Shown here: piece by piece, positions 41,101-53,100 of the stretch
Layout: each line of letters starts with the position of its first letter
How positions within the stretch are numbered: position 1 is the first letter of the stretch
Assembly: GCA_037349105.1 (NCBI GenBank)
Contig: JAYJMM010000103.1
Coordinates: forward strand, 1,116,001-1,180,000
Reading direction: 5' to 3'
Source of the DNA: Limnomonas spitsbergensis
Taxonomy: Eukaryota; Chlorophyta; Chlorophyceae; Chlamydomonadales
DNA length: 64,000 nucleotides
Position numbers and translations under genes: made by a program
Notes under the pieces: model-generated
The model's input: the letters and a program-made list of their open reading frames with translations, nothing else
Databases searched by the model: none
Told to the model about the DNA's origin: nothing

Positions 41101-44100
41101 AGTGGTTTTTTTCGTGACTCAGCTACATCTCAGCTACATGCCGGCCTCTGGCCGGAGGCCCCATTTGTGGCCAGCCGTGCTGCTGTGGCCATCAGCCGTA
41201 AGCCAGTCCCGCATTGGGCCCAATCGAGCCAGTGGCGGCCCCTGGGCGGCCTGCCAAAGGAGGTCTCATAGCAGAAATAAAAAACACTGCACCTAGGTAA
41301 GAATGACCGCAAACTTTAACCCCAAATCCATCAAGGAATCCCAACCCTCCATCCTTCCACCCGCCAATGTTTCATAACCCTCAAAGTTTCAATTCGTCAA
41401 GGCCACCCTCTAAATCAGCGCCTTACCACCCTCTAAATCAGCGCCTTACCACCCTCTAAATCAGCGCCTTACCACCCTCTAAATCAGCGCCTTACCACCC
41501 TCCCACTACAGTCATGCTCACCTTAGTGGGAGGGTGGAATGACCTTTGTCTTAATCTTAACCCTCAAACCCTCAACCCACCAAGGTCAGCATACAACCCT
41601 TAACCCTCAACCCACCAAGGTCGTCATGGCATCAACCCTCAGCCCTCAACCCACCAAGGCCAGCCTGACTTCACCCCTGGACTCAACAAGGCCGACATGG
41701 CATCAAACCTAAACCTAAAACCCTCAACCCTCAACCCACCAAGGCCAGCCTGACTTCAACACTCAACTCACCAGCGCCACCCTCTCATTCAGCGCCTTGC
41801 CAGCCTTGATGATGAAAGGCACGCCCTCCCACCGCTCGTTGCGGATGAAGATCTTTGTGGCTGCGTAGGTGGCCTGCTTGCTGCCCGGGGGGACAGTTGG
41901 GTCGTCCAAATATCCATCCTGACCATTGCCTGAGTATAGGGGGTTTCAAGAATAGAACTTGAGGAGTTCCAATGATACTCTGTTCCGGCTTCGTTTCAAT
42001 CCAGGGTGCTCCGGAGGGATCATGACCAGGCTTTGAATTCAGAGTGCCCCAATCATTTTTTCATGCCCCAATCCTTTACCTGCAACGTACTGCCCAATGA
42101 TGCTGTCCTCAGGCTTCATCGGAGTCATGCAGCGCATCACCTTGACCTTCTCGTCCCTGAAGCGCAAAAGGGACATATACACATCAGTAGTAAGCCATGC
42201 AGCACAATAGATGTGCCTTCTCCCCCCTGTGCCGCAAGAGGGGTGTCATCATAAGGTAACCATGCAGCGCATCACCTAGACCTTCTCGTCCCTGAAGCAC
42301 AAAAGGGACATCCATAAGTTTGGAATGTATTGATCTCATCGCTTCCGTGCCACCTAGAGTGGCATGCTCCTTTGCTACCTTCATGTTTTTTTATTTGGGA
42401 AGGGTGCCCTAGCTATGCTCACGAGATTAAAACGGTGCACAACCGCTGCACCCTACTGAACCCTTGGCGGCGTGGGGCTGGCAGGGAATGAGCAAGCTTG
42501 CTTCCAGCCACCGTGCACAGCCAGGACCATGGTGCAGCCATGTCACCTGCTCACCCTCCTAGTGAGGGGGGCAAGAGCATGAGCCCGGCGGTCTACACAG
42601 GACGAGTAGGAGGGTTGTTTGGCGGGTTCCATCCCTCAACCTGGGTGGCCAAGTAGAACCCTTCGGCAGCTAACAGGCATCTGCATTAAGCAGCCTATCT
42701 GCATGCAGCGCAGCGTTCATTTATACCACACACTGGGGGGGACGCCAGGCGGCCACGACCGGGCCAAAAATAGGGACCATGACCATGACTGGCCTGCTGC
42801 TGCTTGCTATATCAACGGGGCTTGCTGCGCCACCACTAGGCAGCCACTACTGGGCAGCCACTACTGGGAGGCCAAGTATAACAAAATCTTCAGCAGCCTA
42901 CAGTCAGTGGCTCAAGCATCAGGACTTGCTGCACCAAGCTCTTCCAGACATAGGCTGATTTGTAGCTCAAGTGTAGCTGATTTGTAGCTCAAGTGTAGCT
43001 GATTTGAATTGTATCAAGTTAAGCTCTTGAAGCAGCCTAAACCCTTAAACCTATATAAACACAGATCCGTGCCGTTACCGTTTCCCTATTATCTGACATC
43101 ATCCGGGTTTAAGCTGATGTGTATAAAGTTAAGCTGATGAAGCACCCTAAACCCTACATAACTACTGATCCGCGCCCTCATACCTGACGTCATCTGGGTG
43201 CAAGCTGACGGGAGCTTCCATGGTCAGCAGCGCGAGGACTGCAGGTTTGGAGGGAGGGGGGGCAAAGGTGGAGAAGATGGTAGGGTGGAGAGGTTGGAGA
43301 AGAGGATGGGGGGGGCAGATGTGGATAAGATGATAAGGTGGAGAGGGTGGAGAGGAGGGGGGGGGGGGGGCAAAGGTGGAGAAGATGATAGGGTGGAGAG
43401 GGTAGAGAGGAGGGGGGGGGGGGGGGGGCAACGGTGGAGAAGATGGTAGGGTGGAGAGGTCGGAGAAGAGGATTGGGGGGGGGCAAATGTGGAGAAGATG
43501 ATAAGGTGGAGAGGGTGGAGAGGAGGGGGGGGGGGGGGGGACAACGGTGGAGAAGATGATAGGGTGGAGAGGAGGGAGGCCAGGTCAACGCTGATACTTT
43601 TTTTTTTGTGACGCAGCTACATGTCAGCTACATGCCGGCCTCTGGCCGGAGGCCCCATTTGTGGCCGGCCATGCTGCTTTGGACATGAGCCATAGGGCGT
43701 TCCAGGTTAAAGCCCAATCGAGTCCGTGGCGGTAGGGAGAAAGGAGGGTGAAGAGGAGGGGAAAGGGGGGAGGAGAGTAAGGGGGACCAGAGTGTGTGTG
43801 TGGGGGGGGGGGGGGGGGGGGCATGAGGAGGGGGAAGTGCTCCCAGTGCAACAAGACTCGTTGACAGAATTGAAGGTTCTGGGTGTAAAAGGTTTCAGGG
43901 TGCAGGATCTAGGTGTAGGGTCCAGGGTTCATAATTATGGGCACAGAGTTCAGGGTGGAGGTTTTAGCCCGACAGGACTAGGAGACTGGGGCTCTGGCAG
44001 GTGGTGGCTTGCTTTTTGGAAGCTTCCCGCAACGGGCTAGACTACACCGACGCCGTAACGACAGCGCGACAGCACCTCCCTTCATCCGCTATCCCTAACT

Positions 44101-47100
44101 TCAGGCGTAATCTCCTAATGTGTGTATGTTGCTCGTCAGAAAGCTCAGCACCTGCAATATCTAAGAACAATGATAAAGAACAGACCTGGACCAAACCTGA
44201 ACCCTGAACCGAACCTGAACCCTGAACCAGACCATAACCCTGAAACCTGAGCCAGTCTTCAACCCTGAACCAACCCTGAACCCTGAACCAAACCTGGACT
44301 CTGAAACCTGAACCAAACCTGAACCCTGACATCAACCAGCATCAGGAATTATTCACAGATAAAACACGGCTAGCCAAATTAAAAAGGCAAATCAATCAAT
44401 CAATCAACTGCATGGATAGCGGTATGTAAATGGAGTCGGGCGTCGTCTTAAACCCTGATATCCACCCTGCATCAAGTGGTTCTGGATCACGTCTCGGATG
44501 ATGCCGTACTGGTCAAAGTAGCCGCCTCGGCCTTGAGTCCCGAAATCCTCCTGCGGACAGCCAGGGGGCAGGGTGAGGGGGCATAAGAAAGAAGAAAAGG
44601 GGAATGGGAAGCCACGATATCTCAATTTCACAGTTTGACCCAATATTCAATATTTGATGCCTGGCTGTATTATCTCCACCTATGCCATGATTTGTACGTT
44701 TGAAATGAAAGGGCGGATCTTCCAAGATTTTATGATTTCATAATTTGACCCCAGTATGATTATCGGCGGATACGGCGGCCTGCCAGGGTGGGCCTGCCAG
44801 GGTGGACCTATCAGGGTGGGCCTGCCAGGGTGGGCCTGCCAGGGTGGACGTGGCCGGGGGGCGAGGTTCATACGTCCATTCAACACTTGTTACCAGGCTG
44901 CATCTCCACCTTCAAAGTGATTTGCATGCAGGTTCGAGATGTAGTGGTTTCATGATTTCATCATTAAACCAAAATTCAAAACATGTCGTCCTGCTGTGTC
45001 ATCACCTTGAAAGTGATTTGCATGATTGAAACGTTACACGACGGTTCCACCAAGCTTCGTGATTTCATCATTTGACCCCAATTCAACACACTGTAAATTT
45101 CAAAGGTTTCCCGATTTCATCCTTTGACAATCTCTGACCCAAATTCACCACTGGCAGTGTCCTCACCTTGAAAGTGATTTGCACGTTTGAGATGTAGTGG
45201 CGGTTCCACCACGAAGTCATGATGTTGTTGGCAAACCGCAGGATCAGCAGGTTCTGCACCAGCTCCTTTCCAAGGCTGTACAACAGGGTTCAGGGTACAA
45301 CGCTTAGGGTGACAGGTGTGATGTGGGAAGGTGTGTGGTGTGTGTTAAGTGTGTCGTGTGGTGTGGTGTGAGAAGGTCTGGCGCCTACTAATGGCCAATG
45401 CGCTAGACATGCTCCTCAGTCAACAGCTTGCCCATGGTCTCAGCCAGCCCCACCCCTCTAGTGGCACGAGGGGCTAACCATCACCCCCGAGAGATGTTCC
45501 ACCCAGGCACCTACTCAGTGGTCAATGCGGTAGACATGCTCCTCAGTCAACAGCTTGCCCATGGTCTCAGCCAGCCCGACCCCTCTAGTGGCACGAGGGG
45601 CTAACCATCACCCCCGAGAGATGTTCCACCCAGGCACCTACTCAGTGGTCAATGCGGTAGACATGCTCCTCAGTCAACAGCTTGCCCATGGTCTCAGCCA
45701 GCCCCACCCCTCTAGTGACACGAGGGGCTAGACAGAACCCCTGAGATATGTTCCACCCAGGCACCTACTAGTGGTCAATGCGGTAGACGTGCTCCTCAGT
45801 CAATAGCTTGCCGATGGTCTCGGCCAGCCCAACCCCTCTGATGGCACGAGGGGCTAACCAGCACCCCTGAGAGATGCTCCACCCAGGCACCTACTAGTGG
45901 TCAATGCGGTAGACATGCTCATCAGCCAATAGCTTGCCCATGGTCTCAGCCAGCCCGACCCCTCTGATGGCACGAGGGGCTAACCAGCACCCCTGAGAGA
46001 TGTTCCACCCAGGCACCTACTCGTGGTCAATGCGGTAGACGTGCTCCTCAGTCAATAGCTTGCCCATGGTTTCAGCCAGCCCAACCCCTCTAGTGGCACG
46101 AGGGGCTAACCAGCACCCCTGAGAGATGTATTACCCAGGCACCTACTAGTGGTCAATGCGGTAGACATGCTCCTCAGTCAACAGCTTCCCGATGGTCTCG
46201 GCCAGCTCTTCGCTGGATTTCAGATCGAACCCAAACCTGTGTAGCCCATGGCGTCGACAGTGCATCCGTATGTTGTGTGCTGGGTGGTGGGTTAAGGGAT
46301 AAGGGTTCGTGTGAAGTGTCTAGGGTTGCCGGTGAGGGCAGAGCGATAAGTGTGATGTGCGCACCCAGCAGATAGAGTAAAAGTGCGGCGCACACACCCA
46401 TCAGGCAGAGCGATAAGTGTGATGTGCGCACCCAGCAGATAGAGTAAAAGTGCGACGCACACACCCATCAGGCAGAGCGATAAGTGTGATGTGCGCACCC
46501 AGCAGATAGAGTAAAAGTGCGACGCACACACCCATCAAGCAGAGCGATAAGTGTGATGTGCGCACCCAGCAGATAGAGTAAAAGTGCGACGCACACACCC
46601 ATCAAGCAGAGCGATAAGTGTGATGTGCGCACCCAGCAGATAGAGTAAAAGTGCGACGCACACACCCATCAGGCAGAGCGATAAGTGTGATGTGCGCACC
46701 CAGCAGATAGAGTAAAAGTGCGACGCACACACCCATCAAGCAGAGCGATAAGTGTGATGTGCGCACCCAGCAGATAGAGTAAAAGTGCGACGCACACACC
46801 CATCAGGCAGAGCGATAAGTGTGATGTGCGCACCCAGCAGATAGAGTAAAAGTGCGGCGCACACACCCATCAGGCAGAGCGATAAGTGTGATGTGCGCAC
46901 CCAGCAGATAGAGTAAAAGTGCGACGCACACACCCATCAGGCAGAGCGATAAGTGTGATGTGCGCACCCAGCAGATAGAGTAAAAGTGCGACGCACACAC
47001 CCATCAAGCAGAGCGATAAGTGTGATGTGCGCACCCAGCAGATACAGTAAAAGTGCGACGCACACACCCATCAAGCAGAGCGATAAGTGTGATGTGCGCA

Positions 47101-50100
47101 CCCAGCAGATAGAGTAAAAGTGCGACGCACACACCCATCAAGCAGAGCGATAAGTGTGATGTGCGCACCCAGCAGATAGAGTAAAAGTGCGACGCACACA
47201 CCCATCAAGCAGAGCGATAAGTGTGATGTGCGCACCCAGCAGATAGAGTAAAAGTGCGACGCACACACCCATCAGGCAGAGCGATAAGTGTGATGTGCGC
47301 ACCCAGCAGATAGAGTAAAAGTGCGACGCACACACCCATCAGGCAGAGCGATAAGTGTGATGTGCGCACCCAGCAGATAGAGTAAAAGTGCGACGCACAC
47401 ACCCATCAGGCAGAGCGATAAGTGTGATGTGCGCACCCAGCAGATAGAGTAAAAGTGCGACGCACACACCCATCAAGCAGAGCGATAAGTGTGATGTGCG
47501 CACCCAGCAGATAGAGTAAAAGTGCGACGCACACACCCATCAGGCAGAGCGATAAGTGTGATGTGCGCACCCAGCAGATAGAGTAAAAGTGCGGCGCACA
47601 CACCCATCAGGCAGAGCGATAAGTGTGATGTGCGCACCCAGCAGATAGAGTAAAAGTGCGACGCACACACCCATCAGGCAGAGCGATAAGTGTGATGTGC
47701 GCACCCAGCAGATAGAGTAAAAGTGCGACGCACACACCCATCAGGCAGAGCGATAAGTGTGATGTGCGCACCCAGCAGATAGAGTAAAAGCGCGACGCAC
47801 ACACCCATCAGGCAGAGCGATAAGTGTGATGTGCGCACCCAGCAGATAGAGTAAAAGTGCGACGCACACACCCATCAGGCAGAGCGATAAGTGTGATGTG
47901 CGCACCCAGCAGATAGAGTAAAAGTGCGACGCACACACCCATCAGGCAGAGCGATAAGTGTGATGTGCGCACCCAGCAGATAGAGTAAAAGTGCGACGCA
48001 CACACCCATCAAGCAGAGCGATAAGTGTGATGTGCGCACCCAGCAGATAGAGTAAAAGTGCGACGCACACACCCATCAAGCAGAGCGATAAGTGTGATGT
48101 GCGCACCCAGCAGATAGAGTAAAAGTGCGACGCACACACCCATCAAGCAGAGTGGTAAGTGTGATGCAAACATCCATCATGTGGAGTGGTAAGTGTGATG
48201 TGTGTACTTAGCAGAAGGAGTGACATATACCCAGTACATAAAAAGTGATGTAGATTCATCACACTCACGGCTTTTCCATAATGACCCTGAACCACGAGTC
48301 AGCACTGACTTCGTTGTTGAACGCCTTGATGTTCAGCAGGCCCGCACACACCTGTGTTTTTTTGAATTCAAAATTCAAACTTGGAGCGCAGGTGTGCAAG
48401 CAACACAGATCAGGCAGGCCATGGGGCACTGAATGCGGTACATGGGTGGGCCTATCTGGCGTCCACATCATGGGTTACGGAATGACCTCTGGTTATACAT
48501 TTCTTTTTAAATCGTTTTATACCGTCAGCACGGTACCGTCAGTACGGTACTTTTGTTTTTTCTGCTAATACCGGTAATGCAAATTCTCATTTTTTCAGAA
48601 TTGATGAACACTAGAAACCCGCTTGGTGACAAAATAAGCAGATACCCAAAAATAAACAAACGCTCTGTACATAAAAAAACATACAGGTGCGTTGAGTAAG
48701 GGAGCAGCGTTATACGTTGAGTAAGGGAGCAGCGTTATACGTCTAATTCGTTAGAGGCTTTCAGGGTCCGGAGGGGCGCCTGCTGAGGAAGAGAGACAGA
48801 CTTTGAAGGTACAAACGCTTTGTACGTTAAATACAAAAAATTCAAACTAGTACGATTTAACACAAGTACAAATGTCATTTTCAATCATGGGGCCACCGTT
48901 TCATACCAAAGTGAGGCCTGCTGGAGGGGATCGACACTCGACAGGAGAGAGAGAGAGAGAGCAGGTTTGAATAAATGAATATATACCCCCTGGGGCGTGG
49001 ATTAAGGAAGCCAACCGTTCGGCCGTAGCACTAGATTGGCAGGTTTGAAAGACATGGACCGCTGGTCAGAAGCCAGGATAAGGGTTTCACCCCACCCTGG
49101 GCCCCAAACCCGCGATCCTTAACTGTTCACCTCATGGTAGACTAAAGCAGGAGGGATAGGTACATCAGGGCATCAGGAACTTTGTAGTAGTACCTGGTTA
49201 CGAGGCGTGCCCATAAGGGTAACCAGATAACTGTTTCGGCAGAACTGAGGTCGAATTGCGAAGTAACAAATACGACGATATTCATTAGGGTGAGCAAGGT
49301 TAGAGCATAATATTGCACAAACCTGAAGGATTTGGAAGCTAAAAAGAGTGGAAGTGCTCGATCGTAACCTTAAACCCCTATATGGGGTGTAAAGGAGCTA
49401 AGCTCGTGAAAGACCTTCAGTCGGGAAAGATGTTCCTCAACGTCTGAGCTTTAAGTTCCTCTTACCTTCGAACCCACCCACCCTGACCTCCGCTTTAGCT
49501 TCTGATGTCCTCATTACCCTGGAGCACTCCTTCGGCCAGCAGCTTTTGGGATTTTCACTGCGCTCCAAACTGTCAGTTTGTCCCCTCTGAAAACTTGTGA
49601 GGCGTCTGCGGTTCAGTGCTAGCAGATTGATTTTGCTCCGAAACCGCCCCTCCCCACACTGGTTACAATTTCTGAGGGCAGTACCCTCCACCGAACTGTG
49701 AACTGCATGTGCAAGCTTGAGGAGTAGGACGACCGCAGTTTAAAGCACCGACTTTTCTGACGAACGTTTTCACCCAACTCTATATAGACAGGCAATGAAG
49801 ATACTGTAGTCTCAAACTGATTATATCTCGAGGACTATTGCCAATCTGAGCCCCCCAAAGTAGGGAAATCCCCTAAACCGGTATAAAATTCCCTATCAAA
49901 AATTCCCCACGCCGATATCCATTGGGATCGGGAATTCAAGTGCGCTGCGCTCTTCACCAGAGACACGGTACTTATAAACATTATGGAATCCCCACATGGC
50001 CCACGCCAGTTGACCATGGCGCCCCCGCAGCCGAGCCTTTTTTGGCAGGGCCCAAATGTGTAACGTCGATGACCAACTGATCATGCTTCCTCCCACCGCC

Positions 50101-53100
50101 TAATCCTACGATGCTCCGCTGTTCAACCTTGAAAAGGTGCAACAGGGCTAGGTGTTCAGGCGGCCTGCCCTCATCAAAAACTGAAACCCTAGAATCACAC
50201 TAGCAGGACATTGTTTACCTCGGGATTGGTGAAGAGTGGCAGGAGTAGGGTTTAACCTTAAACCTTAACTTGTTTACCTCAGGATCAGTGAGGAGCAGTA
50301 GGTGGAGGGTTTAGCCTTGGTTTAGGATCAAGGGTGCAGAGGCAACCCTAAACCCTCTATGCCCTTAAATTGCTTACCTCTGGATAGGTGGAGGGTGGCA
50401 GGGCGAGGTACATCAGGCGACCGGCCCTCATCTTGGGTGCCTGATGATGGTTCCGGAGCAACGCGGGTCGGCAGTTATAAGAGCATGTCAGTGCATGGTA
50501 CGAGGGTTCAGACTAGAAGGTGAGGGTGTATTGGGAGCATGGTCCAGATTCCGGAGCAACAGGGTAGATAATTATGAATAGGGATGGCTGTACCCGTGTA
50601 TGGGGTCAAACGTTTATATGTAACTCACGAGAGGCAGGTCAAGGCATCCAGGGAGGTTCTGACAAATGAGGGTTATCATCGATTGACAGGGCGTAAGCAA
50701 AAACTCCAGGGAAGCTGGTGCGAGCGAGCTGGCCACCACTTAACGTCAGCAGGATACGAGCTTCAATCAAAAGAGTGGCGCAGACAATCAAACAGAGTGA
50801 TGTGGCCGGCAGAAATAGTGGTGCGCGCCTTGAGGGCCCTTGCGTAAGGCTCCCAGTCTCCACACCCTCAAGGCGGCCACGGTCTGCGTGCAAATCTGCG
50901 GCCCACACGTACGCTCCGAGGCGTGAAATCCCTCTCTCCCCCATGAACAGCCCTAGAGTCCATCCCAGGGCACACAGAGCCCCCCTTTGCCATTCTCAAG
51001 CCTGCATGTACACCCCACGGCATGAGGGACAAATAATGGTTTATCTTAAACTTGCAATTATGCAATGCTGTCGCCCCATCCAATGTCTTCCTCTTGCTCG
51101 CCCACTCCATCTCCCACAGACAGCGCTACACTTCATCACAATGGCACACACAGCCCCCGTTTGTCATTCTCAAGCCCGCATGTGTGCCCCAAGGGCATCC
51201 ACGTCCTGCAATTCCCGATACGCAACTTTGTCGCTGCATCCCGCGCCTTTCTATTTGTTCGCCATCTCTCGCCCATTCACAGCCCCGGCGTTCATCACAG
51301 AGTAGCACACAACCTGTACATATGCACCTTTGACTCTCCTCCCGGCGCCTTTCTTTTTGTCCGCCCTCTCAAACTCCCGTTCACAGCCCCAGCGTTCATC
51401 ACAGGGCAGCGCACGGCCAGCATGTATGCCAATCTAAAGCTCGCACGTACACAGCAGGGCATGGATGATACATTTGCCAATGTACAGCCGGTACAGCTTA
51501 CCGACACACCCGGTAAAGCCTGCCGGTACAACCGGTACATCCTGCCGGTGCAGCCGGTACAACCTGCCGCACAGCCTGTACAGCCTGCCGGTACGGCCAG
51601 CGATTGCACACCTTTTTGTCTCCATCCGATGCCTCCCGCTTGCTTGCCCTCTCATTCTCCCACGCCTCAATGCGCTTCATGAGTTGCAGGTAGCCATCGT
51701 CGCCGCCATAGCTGCCAGACATGTAGGAGCAGTGGCAGAGGAACGCCTCCACCTGCGCAGCATAAATTTCCCCAGGAGTTGCAAGTTGAAACCGTCAAGT
51801 CCCAAGCCGCATACATGTAGGAGCAGTGGCAGACGAACGCCTCCACCTGCGCAGCATCATGTAAGGCCCCAGGGTTTGCCACAGGATCACAACTTAATTC
51901 CGTCAGTTCGGAACCCGGACACTCATAGGAGCAGTGGCAGAGGAGCGCCTCCTCCTAAGGCTGTGCATGAGCCCCAGGATCTGCCACAGAATCTTGTCCC
52001 AAAACCCTCAACCAGTGGACATGTAGGAGCAGTGGCAAAAGAATGCCTCCACCTGCGCAGCATCAATCGTCCTAATTGAGGATTCATTGCCCCTGGATTT
52101 GCCACAGGATCATAGCTAGATACTGTCGGTTACACATGTTGTAGCAGCGACTGAGGAACACCTCCCAACAGTGGGACTCCTCCACATGCGCAGGGTCCGG
52201 GGTGCATAAACAGCTGAAGGCGTCACTGAAGGAGCATAACTTGACCCTCAACCCTCCACTGCCAGACATGTAGGAGCAGTGGTTTGTCAGTATGGCAGCC
52301 GCAGGCATTCCCACAAGGACAAAGCGATCAGGGTTGAGATTTAATGGTTTAGGGTTTGAGGTTTCTAGGCCTTCACTCTCAGATGCCATGCATGTAGTTG
52401 CAGTGGCTTAGTGACGCCTTCACCAGCACACATTCAGCATAACAGCCGCAGGCATTTCCACAGGGGCACAACAATTGATCGTGAGCCCTCAACCCTCAAC
52501 TGCCGGGCATGTAGTAGCAGTGGCTTAGTGACGCTCATCCAGTGCAGCAACACATCTAGATCCAGATCGCATCCAGTGCAGTAACACATCTAGATCCAGA
52601 TCGCATCCAGTGCAGGCACACATCTAGATCCAGATCACATCCAGTGCAGTAACACATCTAGATCCAGATCACATCCAGTGCAGGCACACATCTAGATCCA
52701 GATCGCATCCAGTGCAGGCACACATCTAGATCCAGATCACATCCAGTGCAGTAACACATCTAGATCCAGATCGCATCCAGTGCAGGCACACATCTAGATC
52801 CAGATCACATCCAGTGCAGTAACACATCAAGATCCAGATCGCATCCAGTGCAGGCACACATCTAGATCCAGATCTCATCCAGTGCAGTAACACATCTAGA
52901 TCCAGATCGCATCCAGTGCAGGCACACATCTAGATCCAGATCGCATCCAGTGCAGGCACACATCTAGATCCAGATCACATCCAGTGCAGTAACACATCTA
53001 GATCCAGATCGCATCCAGTGCAGGCACACATATAGATCCAGATCGCATCCAGTGCAGGCACACATCTAGATCCAGATCACATCCAATGCAGTAACACATC

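Noticed and set aside
46174..48139. A ladder of more than 25 identical 65-codon ORFs on the minus strand
   Set aside because: They arise from a 67-bp array whose length is not a multiple of three, so each ORF spans three units and stops. No start context or codon bias supports them.
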